A program made the position numbers and the translations under genes. Below the pieces are notes generated by a model that was not told where the DNA came from, ran no database searches, and was given only the letters and a program-made list of their open reading frames with translations. Of a DNA stretch of 64,000 bases, positions 17,703 through 26,127 are shown in pieces (within the stretch, counting starts at the first letter, position 1; the number at the start of each line of letters is the position of its first letter). The stretch is from the NCBI GenBank assembly GCA_003112755.1, contig BFBT01000001.1, positions 2,418,001 to 2,482,000 on the forward strand, read 5' to 3'. The DNA is from Lawsonibacter asaccharolyticus. Its GTDB lineage: Bacteria; Bacillota; Clostridia; Oscillospirales; Oscillospiraceae.

Positions 17703-18572
17703 ATGGGCTTTTTTGACAAGCTGAAAAAGATCAATATTTTTGCCAGCTTCGGTTCGGAGCTGACCGACGACTTTTACGATGAGCTGGAGGAGTCCCTGAT
17801 CCTGGCGGACACCGGCATGGACACCACCCTGGAGCTGGTGGAGGAACTGCGCCGCCGGGTGCGGGAGGAGCGCATCAAGACGGTGGAGGAGGCCCGGACC
17901 TGCATGTGCCGGTGTATCGCCGGCGCCATGCAGGTGGGCGACCCAGCCCTGGACCTGTCCACCAAGCCTTCGGTGGTACTGTTCATCGGGGTGAACGGGG
18001 TGGGCAAGACCACCACCATCGGCAAGATCGGGGCACAGCTGAAGAAGGAGCGGAAAAAGGTGCTGCTGTGCGCCGCCGACACATTCAGGGCCGCCGCCGC
18101 AGAGCAGCTGACCATCTGGGCGGACCGCTCCGGCCTGGAGATCATCAGGCAGCACGAGGGCGCGGACCCGGCGGCTGTGGTCTTTGACGCTGCCTCCGCC
18201 GCCAAGGCCCGGAACACCGACGTGGTGCTGGTGGATACCGCCGGGCGGCTGCACAACAAACAGAACCTGATGAACGAGCTGAACAAGATCTCCCGGGTCA
18301 TCGACCGGGAGCTGCCGGGCTGCGCCAAGGAGACCCTGCTGGTGCTGGACGCCACCACGGGGCAGAACGGACTGATCCAGGCCAAGCAGTTCCGGGAGGC
18401 CGCCGGCATCACCGGCATCGTCCTCACCAAGCTGGACGGCACCGCCAAGGGGGGCATCGCCATCGCCATCGCCCGGGAGCTGGGCGTGCCTGTGAAGTAC
18501 GCCGGGGTAGGCGAGGGGATCGACGACCTCAGACCCTTTGACGCGCTGGAGTTTGCGCAGGCGCTCATTTGA
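17703..18572 (+). CDS. ftsY: Signal recognition particle receptor FtsY
   Basis: This 289-aa GTPase is the SRP receptor that docks ribosome-Ffh complexes at the membrane. The N-domain four-helix bundle occupies about residues 1-85, with almost no acidic A-domain, as in short Gram-positive FtsY. The G-domain shows GVNGVGKTTTIGK (near 96), DTFRAAAAEQL (near 123), DTAGRLHNK (near 178) and TKLDGTAKGG (near 241), ending in GVGEGIDDLRPF. AAGAAAGGATC precedes the ATG. It closes the group begun by smc. Confidence 0.97.
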   Translation: MGFFDKLKKINIFASFGSELTDDFYDELEESLILADTGMDTTLELVEELRRRVREERIKTVEEARTCMCRCIAGAMQVGDPALDLSTKPSVVLFIGVNGVGKTTTIGKIGAQLKKERKKVLLCAADTFRAAAAEQLTIWADRSGLEIIRQHEGADPAAVVFDAASAAKARNTDVVLVDTAGRLHNKQNLMNELNKISRVIDRELPGCAKETLLVLDATTGQNGLIQAKQFREAAGITGIVLTKLDGTAKGGIAIAIARELGVPVKYAGVGEGIDDLRPFDALEFAQALI

Positions 18573-18611
18573 GTTAGGGATTAGGAATTGGGAGCCGGCC
18601 GTCCTGGCGCT

Positions 18612-18638
18612 CGCCGGTGTAACACCATGTCACCGGCG
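18612..18638. terminator. Hairpin after ftsY
   Basis: CGCCGGTG (18612-18619) pairs with CACCGGCG (18631-18638) around an 11-base loop in the 200-bp gap after ftsY. No T-run follows, so it may act as a weak terminator or an mRNA-stabilising structure. The rest of the gap holds an AT-rich stretch near 18,660-18,725 that probably contains the next gene's promoter. Confidence 0.4.
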
Positions 18639-18772
18639 GGGCAGCTGCCGCCTCAGAGTTAAGAAAAATTAAGAGTCATATTCATATCTATTTCAACATT
18701 TTTCCTCAGCGATATGGTAAAATAAAATGACGTCTCCCGGAACGGGAGGGGAATACGGAGGGAGGGCCTGCC

Positions 18773-19360
18773 GTGAAGCGTATCGGGAAGATATTTCTGG
18801 GCGTGCTCTGTGCCGCCGCATTGGCGGCGGGGGGCTTTTGGATCAACGACCGCCTCTCCTACCCCATCGATCCTGGAATGGACGGGCTGGAGGGCTCTTT
18901 GACGAACTGGCTGAACCGGGGGATAGACGCGGTCCATGGCTATCAGCCCCGGCTGCATGAGCCGGTCACCCTGGGAGAGCGGACCTACGTCCCCATGGAG
19001 GTGGGGGAGAAGCTGGGCTACGCTCTGCTGGAGCGGAGCATCACCGGCAGATATCGGATCGCCCACACCTCTTCCGGAAACGCCCCCTTTCGGTGCGGTG
19101 TGATCGAGGAGAACGGCGGAAAGCAGCTGCTTTTTCAGGGACGGAACACCTTCGGAGAGATCGACAGGGTCCAAATCACACTGGACAGGGGCTATAAATA
19201 TGAGCTGAAGCTGCCCCGGAAAGAGGTCTTTTTCATCCACACCGGGGTGGACAGCCGTATCCCCACCGGACTTGCCTCCGTGGAGCAGATCACCCTGTAC
19301 GACGGAGAGGGGCAGGACATCACCGAATCATTTTTCATGAGCATGGGAGGCATTCAGTAA
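18773..19360 (+). CDS. Hypothetical membrane-anchored protein
   Basis: This 195-aa protein starts at GTG 18773 with ACGGAGGGAGG upstream. Residues about 6-24 (IFLGVLCAAALAAGGFWI) form a membrane anchor or uncleaved signal; the remainder is a soluble, presumably exported domain without known motifs. It stands alone between ftsY and rph, preceded by an AT-rich region and followed 61 bases later by rph on the same strand. I do not recognise the family. Confidence 0.65.
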   Translation: MKRIGKIFLGVLCAAALAAGGFWINDRLSYPIDPGMDGLEGSLTNWLNRGIDAVHGYQPRLHEPVTLGERTYVPMEVGEKLGYALLERSITGRYRIAHTSSGNAPFRCGVIEENGGKQLLFQGRNTFGEIDRVQITLDRGYKYELKLPRKEVFFIHTGVDSRIPTGLASVEQITLYDGEGQDITESFFMSMGGIQ

Positions 19361-19421
19361 AGACCGCATAAAACAGAGGGGCCCTCAGCGGGCCACTCAG
19401 AGAACAGGAGAGGACAAGACG

Positions 19422-20138
19422 ATGCCGCGTATTGACGGAAGAAAAAACGATGAGCTCCGAACCGTGGAGATCATCCCCCATATCAACAAGTTTGCCGAGG
19501 GCTCCTGCCTGATCCGGTGCGGAAACACCCATGTGCTGTGCACCGCCAGCGTGGAGGACCGGCCCCCCCGCCACGTGCCCGAGGGGGAGGGCTGGGTCAC
19601 CGCCGAGTACTCCATGCTCCCCCGGGCCAACCGGGAGCGGTCCCGCCGGGACATCTCCAAGCTGAAGCTGAACGGCCGCTCCGCCGAGATCCAGCGGCTC
19701 ATCGGCCGTGCTCTGCGCTCTGTGGTGGACATGAAGAAGCTGGGACCCTGGAACATCACCATCGACTGTGATGTGCTCCAGGGGGATGGAGGGACCCGTA
19801 CCGCCTCCATCACCGGCGGCTTTGTGGCCATGATGCTGGCCTTCCGAAAGATGATGGAAGCAGGCCAGCTGGCGGAGTATCCGGTCAGCGGCTATGTGGC
19901 CGCCGTGTCCGCCGGCATCGTGGACGATGTGCCCCTGCTGGATCTGTGCTATGAGGAGGACTCCGCCGCCATGGTGGACCTGAACTGCGTCATGGACGAC
20001 CAGGGCCGCCTCATCGAGATCCAGGGCACCGGCGAGGAGCGGCCCTTCACGCTGGATGAGCAGCGTCAGCTGGTGGAGCTGTGCGAGAAGGGTATCCGAC
20101 GGCTTCAGACGGTCCAGCGGGCTGTGCTGGAGGGGTAA
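19422..20138 (+). CDS. rph: Ribonuclease PH
   Basis: This 238-aa phosphorolytic 3'-5' exoribonuclease trims tRNA 3' ends. Family signatures are MPRIDGRKNDELR at the start, EGSCLIRCGNTHVLCTASVE, and MLPRANRERSRRD with the phosphate-binding arginines near residues 70-75. CDVLQGDGGTRTASITGG holds the catalytic Asp region. The length is typical. AGAGGACAAGACG precedes the ATG. The next frame (zinc-ribbon remnant) overlaps its end, and rdgB follows, the standard rph-rdgB pairing in Firmicutes. Confidence 0.97.
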   Translation: MPRIDGRKNDELRTVEIIPHINKFAEGSCLIRCGNTHVLCTASVEDRPPRHVPEGEGWVTAEYSMLPRANRERSRRDISKLKLNGRSAEIQRLIGRALRSVVDMKKLGPWNITIDCDVLQGDGGTRTASITGGFVAMMLAFRKMMEAGQLAEYPVSGYVAAVSAGIVDDVPLLDLCYEEDSAAMVDLNCVMDDQGRLIEIQGTGEERPFTLDEQRQLVELCEKGIRRLQTVQRAVLEG

Positions 20139-20361
20139 CTCCAAACCTGAGGAGGCGGAGGCCTTCTACTGTCCCGACTGCCGCCGGATTATTGTCCCTG
20201 TGCCGGAGATCGAGACCACCGGACAGAAGCTGAAAAAGAAGCTGGATCAGATCAGGTCTGATATAGAAAAAAACCGGGAGAACTGGCAGGAGCAGAAGGC
20301 GGAGCAAAAAGAGGATAAAAAGTGGAACAAACGAAAGGGCAAGGACCCGTGGGAGTGGTAA
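20139..20361 (+). pseudogene. C-terminal part of a zinc-ribbon protein, start unclear
   Basis: Right after the rph stop, another frame encodes FYCPDCRRIIVPVPEIE followed by a Lys/Glu-rich helical tail ending at 20361. It resembles the second half of small CPxC zinc-ribbon proteins whose first half should carry another CPxCG. No ATG, GTG or TTG lies in frame after the rph stop; the only in-frame ATG is at 20056, inside rph. It is either a truncated gene or one translated by an overlap of about 80 bases. The stop overlaps the region just before the rdgB start, so expression could be coupled. Confidence 0.45.
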
Positions 20362-20363
20362 CT

Positions 20364-20957
20364 ATGAAGCTGGTACTAGCAAGTAAAAACAAGAAAAAGC
20401 TGGCGGAAATGAACGATATCCTGTCCCATCTGGGCGTGGAGGTCTGCTCTGAGGCTGAGGCGGGGGTGGATGTGGAGGTGGAGGAGACCGGCACCACCTT
20501 TGAAGAGAATTCCCTGCTGAAGGCCAGGGCGGTCATGGAGACCAGCGGTCTGCCTGCCATCGCCGACGACTCCGGGCTGTGCGTGGACGCCCTCAACGGC
20601 GCGCCGGGGGTGTACTCTGCCCGGTACGGAGGGCCTGGGCTGGACGACCCGGGACGGGTGCGCCTGCTGCTGGAGAACATGCGGGGCCAGATGCCCCGGA
20701 CCTGCCGCTTTGTATCGGTGATCACCTGCTGCTTCCCCAACGGAGACGTGCTCTCTGCCAGAGGAGAATGTGAGGGCACCGTGGCCTTCACCCCCATGGG
20801 GGAGGGAGGCTTCGGCTATGACCCGGTGTTTTTTGTGCCGCCGCTGAAAAAAACCTTTGCTCAGCTGACGGCGGAGGAGAAGAACGCCATCTCCCACCGG
20901 GGAAAGGCTCTGGAGGCGTTTCAGGTGAAGCTGAGGGAGTATCTGGAGAAAAGCTGA
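20364..20957 (+). CDS. rdgB: XTP/dITP diphosphatase (RdgB/HAM1)
   Basis: This 197-aa house-cleaning enzyme hydrolyses dITP and XTP to monophosphates, keeping damaged purines out of DNA. It opens with MKLVLASKNKKKLAEM, then has EETGTTFEENSLLKA and ADDSGLCVDAL with the metal-binding Asp pair. It closes with GEGGFGYDPVF and ISHRGKAL. ATG 20364 is preferred to an in-frame upstream codon at 20322 because it matches the family's start and lies 2 bases after the previous stop, with GTGGGAGTGG upstream. Confidence 0.96.
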   Translation: MKLVLASKNKKKLAEMNDILSHLGVEVCSEAEAGVDVEVEETGTTFEENSLLKARAVMETSGLPAIADDSGLCVDALNGAPGVYSARYGGPGLDDPGRVRLLLENMRGQMPRTCRFVSVITCCFPNGDVLSARGECEGTVAFTPMGEGGFGYDPVFFVPPLKKTFAQLTAEEKNAISHRGKALEAFQVKLREYLEKS

Positions 20958-20960
20958 CGC

Positions 20961-21182
20961 CCGGCCCCAAATGGGAGCCCAGCGGAGCGGGTCCCATTTG
21001 GAGAGGACGAGCAACGAAATAGAGCGGATGTCCGCCGGGAGGCGGACGGAGCGGAATGGATCGAGAGGACAGGCCGGCAGGGCCGGCCCCAAATGGGAGC
21101 CCAGCGGAGCGGGTCCCATTTGGAGAGGACGAGCAACGGAATAGAGCGGATGTCCGCCGGGAGGCGGACGGAGCGGAATGGA
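20961..21182. repeat. Tandem 100-bp intergenic hairpin repeats
   Basis: Bases 20961-21060 and 21083-21182 are two copies of one element, 122 bases apart, that differ at a single position (A or G in GCAACGRAAT). Each has a long hairpin, CCAAATGGGA (20967-20976) with TCCCATTTGG (20992-21001), then GAGAGGACGAGC, then a tight hairpin GTCCGCC-GGGA-GGCGGAC. A diverged relative sits behind smc near 16,430-16,540. The second copy ends 13 bases before the yhbY start, so it lies in its leader. No known family name is recognised. Confidence 0.85.
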
Positions 21183-21195
21183 GTTTGTGAGGACG

Positions 21196-21537
21196 ATGGA
21201 TTTGACAAGCAAACAGCGTGCCCAGCTGCGCGGTCTGGCCAACGGGATCGACACCATCCTGATCGTGGGCAAGGAGGGCATCGGTGACAATCTGGTCAAG
21301 CAGGCCAACGATGCCCTGGAGGCCCGGGAGCTGATCAAGGGCAGGGTGCTGGAAAACGCCCTGATGTCGGCCCGGGAGGCGGCGGAGGCGCTGGCCCCCC
21401 TGACCAGAAGCGAGGTGGTCCAGGTGATCGGGACCAAATTTGTTCTCTACCGCCAGAGCCACCGGAAGGACAAAAAGGACAAGATCGTGCTGGTGGAGGG
21501 AAAGAAGAGAGAAAGCGTACCCCAGAGGGAGCCATAA
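21196..21537 (+). CDS. yhbY: YhbY/CRS1-type RNA-binding protein
   Basis: This 113-aa protein has the CRM RNA-binding fold linked to 50S ribosome assembly. It opens with LTSKQRAQLRGLANGID, has the GxxG loop in VGKEGIGDNLVKQ and ends in EVVQVIGTKFVLYRQS plus a basic tail. An in-frame ATG at 21178 lies inside the preceding repeat element; ATG 21196, with GTGAGGACG upstream, fits the family start better. The repeat therefore supplies much of its leader. It precedes a small membrane protein and nadD, the usual yhbY-nadD neighbourhood. Confidence 0.93.
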   Translation: MDLTSKQRAQLRGLANGIDTILIVGKEGIGDNLVKQANDALEARELIKGRVLENALMSAREAAEALAPLTRSEVVQVIGTKFVLYRQSHRKDKKDKIVLVEGKKRESVPQREP

Positions 21538-21611
21538 AAAACAGAATTATCTCTGAGGAGCGGCAGCAAGAAGGACTGAAGCGGAAGAAGGGCTGAGAGG
21601 AGGCTTGTCTC

Positions 21612-22034
21612 TTGAAACGGAGAAAATGGCGTGCGGCCCTGACCGCCCTCCTGCTTCTGGCTGCGGTGGGGGGACTGCTCTGGTGCTTCTTTCCCCGCTC
21701 CATGATGGAGGGAGAGCTGTACTGTGTGACCCTGTGGGACGGACAGGCGAGGGTAGACCTGACGGACCGGGCAGACCGGGAAGCTGTGACAGAGCGGATC
21801 GCGCGCTGCCGGCGGGTCTATGGCGGGAAGGTGGGCGCCTACCAACTGGATAGGTACCCCTTAGAGCTGGGCTTCAGCTACCGGGGGGGCAGCTGGTATC
21901 TGATCGCCGGACCGGAGGGCGCCTTCGCCTATGACAGCGGGGAGCGCTTAAACTGGCGCATTCTGGACGGAGAACAGCTGTGGCGGGATCTGGCATCCGC
22001 TCTCCCGTCCAGCTCAGAGCCGGGGGAGCGGTGA
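21612..22034 (+). CDS. Hypothetical membrane-anchored protein
   Basis: This 140-aa protein has a basic start (KRRKWR), a membrane span at about residues 9-27 (LTALLLLAAVGGLLWCFF) and a small exported domain with no recognised motifs. TTG 21612 is used; GAGAGGAGG lies 9 bases upstream. It lies between yhbY and nadD and overlaps neither. Function unknown. Confidence 0.6.
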   Translation: MKRRKWRAALTALLLLAAVGGLLWCFFPRSMMEGELYCVTLWDGQARVDLTDRADREAVTERIARCRRVYGGKVGAYQLDRYPLELGFSYRGGSWYLIAGPEGAFAYDSGERLNWRILDGEQLWRDLASALPSSSEPGER

Positions 22035-22057
22035 ACTTGGAAAGGAAGGGTGTCTGT

Positions 22058-23266
22058 ATGAAAATTGGGATCTATGGAGGGACCTTCAACCCACCCCACC
22101 TGGGGCATCTGGAGGCGGCCCGGACGGCGGTCAAGGTGCTGGAGCTGGACAAGCTGATCCTGATCCCGGCGGCGGTCCCGCCCCACAAGGCCCTGCCGGA
22201 GGGGACGCCGGAGGGCGCCCACCGTCTGGCCATGACCGAGCGGATGGCGGACGCCCTATCCATGCCGAAGGTGGCGGAGGTATCCCGCATGGAGCTGGAC
22301 CGGGAGGGCAAGAGCTATACCGCCGATACCCTCCGGGCCATCCGGGCTCAGTACCCGGACGCCCAGCTGTGGCTGCTTATGGGGACAGACATGTTCCTCA
22401 CCCTCCACCTGTGGCACGACCCGGAGGTCATCACACAGCTGGCGGGGATCTGCGCCTTTGGCAGAACAGAGCAGGACGGAGAGGAGCTGTTCGCCCCCCA
22501 GAGGGAGTTCCTCTCCCAGAAGTATCAGGCCCAGATCGTCACCATCACCCTGCCGGGACTGGTGGATGTGTCCTCTACCCGGCTGCGGGAGCTGCTGGCC
22601 CGGGGGGAGGGACAGGAGTATCTGCTCCCCCAGGTGTACGGCTATATCCTGATGAACCGGCTGTACGGCACCCACGCGGACCTGAAGCGGCTGGAGCTTC
22701 CGGAGCTGCGGGCCTGTTCCTACTCCATGATCCGGGCCAAGCGGGTCCCACATGTTATGGGCGTGGAGGAGGAGGCGGTGCGCCTGGCCGAGCGGTGGGG
22801 CGGAGACGAGGGGATGGCCCGCCGGGCCGCTATCCTCCACGACTGCACCAAGTATCTGGAACTGGACGACCAGCTCCGCCTGTGCCGGCAGTACGGGGTG
22901 GAGCTGGATGAGCTGGAACAGCAGGCGGTGAAGCTGCTCCACGCCAAGACGGGGGCCTGTATCGCTCGGGACATTTTTGGGGAACCTGATGAGGTGTACC
23001 AGGCCATCTTCTGGCATACCACGGCCAAGGCGGACATGACCCTGCTGGAAAAGATCATCTATATCGCCGATTACATCGAGCCCAACCGGGACTTCGAGGG
23101 GGTGGAGGAGCTGCGCCGGCTGGCATATGAGGACCTGGACCGGGCCCTGCTGCTGGGGGTGGAGACCACCATCCAGGAGATGCGGGACCGCCGGCTCCCC
23201 ATCCACACCAATACCCTCCGGGCCCGGGACTGGCTGAGAGAGCACGGGACAAAAACAGAGGAATGA
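22058..23266 (+). CDS. nadD: NadD-YqeK fusion: nicotinate-nucleotide adenylyltransferase and HD hydrolase
   Basis: Two enzymes are joined in one 402-aa chain. Residues about 1-195 are NadD, which makes deamido-NAD+ from nicotinate mononucleotide and ATP: GIYGGTFNPPHLGHL (ATP-binding HxGH) and DVSSTRLRELL. Residues about 205-400 are YqeK, an HD-domain Ap4A hydrolase: KRVPHVMGVEEEAVRLA, AAILHDCTKYL, and later HTTAKADMTLLEKIIYIADY. Separate nadD and yqeK genes are the norm in Bacillus; fusions are known in Clostridia. ATG 22058 follows GGAAAGGAAGGGTG and matches the NadD start. The LCP gene begins 16 bases later and rsfS follows it, the standard nadD-yqeK-LCP-rsfS operon. Confidence 0.95.
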   Translation: MKIGIYGGTFNPPHLGHLEAARTAVKVLELDKLILIPAAVPPHKALPEGTPEGAHRLAMTERMADALSMPKVAEVSRMELDREGKSYTADTLRAIRAQYPDAQLWLLMGTDMFLTLHLWHDPEVITQLAGICAFGRTEQDGEELFAPQREFLSQKYQAQIVTITLPGLVDVSSTRLRELLARGEGQEYLLPQVYGYILMNRLYGTHADLKRLELPELRACSYSMIRAKRVPHVMGVEEEAVRLAERWGGDEGMARRAAILHDCTKYLELDDQLRLCRQYGVELDELEQQAVKLLHAKTGACIARDIFGEPDEVYQAIFWHTTAKADMTLLEKIIYIADYIEPNRDFEGVEELRRLAYEDLDRALLLGVETTIQEMRDRRLPIHTNTLRARDWLREHGTKTEE

Positions 23267-23282
23267 CAAGAGGAACGAGCAG

Positions 23283-24905
23283 ATGAGCACTGAGAACAGA
23301 GGACGCAGAGAGCAGCATCGGGAGCGGCGCTCCCTGGGAGAGAAGTTTCAACAGTGGCGGCAGCAGCGCCGGGAGTGGATCGCCGGGATGACCCGGGGAC
23401 AGCGCATCCGGCACCGCCTGCTCCAGGCGGCGGTGGTCCTGGCCATCGCCATCATCGCGGTCTGGGCGGTGATGAGCGCCTGGATACGGGTGCCCAAGGT
23501 GCCTGACCCGCCGACGGCCGGCCCGGACACCACCCAGCAGCCCGGGGAGGGAGAGGACATCCAGTTCACGGGGGCAGAGCTGCCCAATGTGGCCAAGAGC
23601 GGACGGAAGGAGGGCTACTACACCTTCCTGGTGGTGGGGCGGGACGTGGCCAGCGGCCTGACGGACACCATCCTCCTCTTTACGTTCGACACCAATAACA
23701 AGAGTCTGAACGCCATCAGCCTGCCACGGGACACTATGATCAATACCAGCGCCAAGGGCGGTTCGCTGAAGCGGATCAACGTGGTGTACAACCGCAACCG
23801 GGGCTCCTCCGACCTGCCGGAGGCCCAGCGGGTGGAGAACGGCATGACTGCCCTGAAGCAGGAGGTGAGCCGCCTGACCGGCATCTACCCCGACTTCTAT
23901 GTGATGGTGGAGTGGGAGGCCATCGGCGAGCTGGTGGACGCCTTGGGCGGAGTGTACTTCGACGTCCCATTTGATATGAACTACGACGATCCCTATCAGG
24001 ACCTGCATATCCACCAGGAGGCTGGCTACCGGAAGCTGAGCGGGGAGGACGCCATGGAGGTCATCCGCTGGCGGAAGAACAACGGGGAGCCCTCTCCGGG
24101 CGATGTGGGACGTATCCAGATCCAGCAGGACTTCCTCTCCGCCGTACTGGACAAGTGCCTCCAGCCAGCAACCCTGCTGAAGGCCCCGGCACTGGCCCAG
24201 GTGTTCCTGAACAACGTGACCACCGACCTGACAGTGGGCAATATCCTGGCCTTCGCACAGCTGGCCATCGGCATGGACCCGGAGAGCGATGTGAAATTTT
24301 CCACTATGCCCTATACCGGGGTCATGTATGACAGGGCCTCACTGGTGCTGCCGGTGGAGAAGGAGCTGCTGGAGATCCTCAACAGCGGCATGAACCCCTA
24401 TGTGGACCAGATCCAGTCCAGCGACCTCCAGCTGATGTACAAAAAGAGCGGCGGGGGATACGGGGTCACCACCGGCACCCTGCTGGACTCCAGCATGGCT
24501 TACGCCGGGTCCTCCAGCTCCTCCTCGGGGACACAGACTACCCAGGAGACAGAGGAGCCTGAGACGGAACAGCCAGGGGAGACGGACGCCGGGACGGAGA
24601 CCCCCGGCACCACGCCCCCGGAGGGCACGGAGACCGGAACCGGGGAACCCGGCAGCACCGGCTCGGAGACTGGGGAGCCCGGCACGCAAGGGCCGGAGGG
24701 AGAGACTCCCGATACGGATGACCCCGGGGCTGTGCAGCCTGAAGGGCCCGGCCAGGGGGAGGGAACTGGAGCCTCCCAGCCGGAGCAGGACCCTGGCGGC
24801 GGGAACGGGGGTGCGTCACAGTCCGAACCCTCCCAGCCCGGCACAGAGGGGGAGAGCGGCGGCAGCGATCTGCCCCCGGAGTGGCTGCTGCCTGATGTGG
24901 CGTGA
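23283..24905 (+). CDS. LytR-CpsA-Psr family protein with low-complexity tail
   Basis: This 540-aa membrane protein has a basic cytoplasmic head of about 45 residues, one span at about 49-70 (LLQAAVVLAIAIIAVWAVM) and an extracellular LCP catalytic domain. LCP enzymes transfer teichoic acids or polysaccharides from lipid carriers to peptidoglycan. Signatures are GRDVASGLTDTILLFTFD, ISLPRDTMI, RINVVY and EVIRWRKNN. After about residue 410 the chain becomes a run of about 125 residues of Thr, Glu, Pro and Gly, probably a wall-spanning disordered tail. The position between nadD-yqeK and rsfS is conserved in Clostridia. Confidence 0.92.
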   Translation: MSTENRGRREQHRERRSLGEKFQQWRQQRREWIAGMTRGQRIRHRLLQAAVVLAIAIIAVWAVMSAWIRVPKVPDPPTAGPDTTQQPGEGEDIQFTGAELPNVAKSGRKEGYYTFLVVGRDVASGLTDTILLFTFDTNNKSLNAISLPRDTMINTSAKGGSLKRINVVYNRNRGSSDLPEAQRVENGMTALKQEVSRLTGIYPDFYVMVEWEAIGELVDALGGVYFDVPFDMNYDDPYQDLHIHQEAGYRKLSGEDAMEVIRWRKNNGEPSPGDVGRIQIQQDFLSAVLDKCLQPATLLKAPALAQVFLNNVTTDLTVGNILAFAQLAIGMDPESDVKFSTMPYTGVMYDRASLVLPVEKELLEILNSGMNPYVDQIQSSDLQLMYKKSGGGYGVTTGTLLDSSMAYAGSSSSSSGTQTTQETEEPETEQPGETDAGTETPGTTPPEGTETGTGEPGSTGSETGEPGTQGPEGETPDTDDPGAVQPEGPGQGEGTGASQPEQDPGGGNGGASQSEPSQPGTEGESGGSDLPPEWLLPDVA

Positions 24906-24944
24906 TGCCTGATACAGAATACAAAAAGGAAAGGAATTTTGCCC

Positions 24945-25304
24945 ATGACATCCCGAGAGAGTGCGATCGTGTTAGCCAAAGCCCTGGACAGTAAGAAGGG
25001 CATGGAGATCAAGGTGCTGAAGACGGAGGAGCTGACCACCCTGGCGGACTACTTCGTCATCTGTACTGCCTCCTCCACCACCCAGATCAAGGCCCTGTCT
25101 GACGTCTGCGAAGAGGCGATGGAGCGGAACGGAGAGCGGGTCCACCACATTGAGGGCCACCGGGGCGGCACCTGGGTGCTGATGGATTTCTCCTCCGTGG
25201 TGGTCCATATCTTCATGGACGAGGCCCGGAAATTCTATGACCTGGAGCGCCTGTGGGGCGATGCCCAGGAGGAGGATCTGAGCCAGGTCCTGAAGCCGGA
25301 ATAA
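24945..25304 (+). CDS. rsfS: Ribosomal silencing factor RsfS
   Basis: This 119-aa protein binds L14 on the 50S subunit and blocks subunit joining in starvation. It shows KGMEIKVLKTEELTTLADYF, TASSTTQIKALSD, and GTWVLMDFSSVVVHIF, all typical. ATG 24945 is used; a TTG two codons upstream is in frame but less likely. GGAAAGGAA stands before it. It ends the nadD-yqeK/LCP operon and is followed by a strong terminator. Confidence 0.96.
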   Translation: MTSRESAIVLAKALDSKKGMEIKVLKTEELTTLADYFVICTASSTTQIKALSDVCEEAMERNGERVHHIEGHRGGTWVLMDFSSVVVHIFMDEARKFYDLERLWGDAQEEDLSQVLKPE

Positions 25305-25325
25305 GAGAGAACGATAAAACAGACA

Positions 25326-25357
25326 AAGAGGCCGGTGCGCTTGCGCACCGGCCTCTT
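25326..25357. terminator. Bidirectional terminator after rsfS
   Basis: A perfect 15-bp stem, AAGAGGCCGGTGCGC (25326-25340) with its complement at 25343-25357, has only two unpaired loop bases. It sits between convergent genes, rsfS on plus and the papain-like gene on minus, and can serve both. Confidence 0.8.
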
Positions 25358-25417
25358 CGGAGTAAGAAAGAAAACCACCGGGAAGTTGGTCCTCTGATCG
25401 AATGGGAGATGGGGGCG

Positions 25418-25975
25418 CTACGCCAGAGCGAGGGCGGGCAGGCCCCCCATGTCCCCCTGGTGGACCGTCCGGAGCTGATGGATCTGACAGAAGTCGGCAG
25501 GACGGACCAGGGCCGGCGGCTTGGAGAGTTCCAGCGCCCCGCTGTCCCGCAGGAGGCCGGCCACGAACTGGGAGCAGAAGTAGTGGTCACGCCGGTCCAG
25601 CGGGAGGTTGAAGAAGCAGGAGAGGGCACCCAGCAGATTGTAGTGGTATCGCTGCCGCTGGGCGTACATAGCACTGATCTGCCGGCGGAGGCTGGCGTAT
25701 ATCTCTGGGGAGACGGACAGCTCATAGAGGCAGCAGGGGACCTGCTGCCTCTTGGTCCGGAGCTCCGGACCGATTTGTTCCTCCACCAGCCCGGCCGGGA
25801 GGGCAAAGTGGGAGTATTTCCGGGCAAAGCTGTAAAAGGGACCTATGGGGCCGTCCAGTCCAATGGATGCATGGGTATAGGAATCCGCAGTGGCCAGATG
25901 GATCAGACGGGAAAACCAGGTCCCGGAGCGGGTCAAAAGGATGTAGATGGTGCGCGCCTCTGTGGTGTTTCCCAT
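25418..25975 (-). CDS. Permuted papain-like (NlpC/LRAT-type) enzyme
   Basis: This 185-aa protein fits the permuted NlpC/P60-papain group (YiiX/LRAT-like), whose members hydrolyse amide bonds or carry acyl groups. His35 in SYTHASIGLDG and Cys134 in YFCSQFVAGLL are spaced as in that group, where His comes before Cys. No signal peptide is visible, so it is probably cytoplasmic. The ATG at 25975 is preferred; AGGAAGGGAG precedes it, whereas an ATG at 26005 is upstream of that site. It is a single gene, convergent with rsfS. Substrate unknown. Confidence 0.6.
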   Translation of the reverse strand: MGNTTEARTIYILLTRSGTWFSRLIHLATADSYTHASIGLDGPIGPFYSFARKYSHFALPAGLVEEQIGPELRTKRQQVPCCLYELSVSPEIYASLRRQISAMYAQRQRYHYNLLGALSCFFNLPLDRRDHYFCSQFVAGLLRDSGALELSKPPALVRPADFCQIHQLRTVHQGDMGGLPALALA

Positions 25976-26127
25976 GATGTTTTCTCCCTTCCTGTCTGTG
26001 TGCATTCAGGATACAGGATGGATTCTAAGAGGCAATAAAGAGAAGATTAAGATTTTTTGAAAGAGAGATGAGAATTTTTTTATCATCTCTTCCGGGAGAC
26101 GGACGCGGAAAAAGGGGGGAGCGGCCC

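Noticed and set aside
20961..21182. CRISPR-like direct repeats
   Set aside because: Only two copies exist, each 100 bp with internal hairpins and no unique spacers or cas genes.
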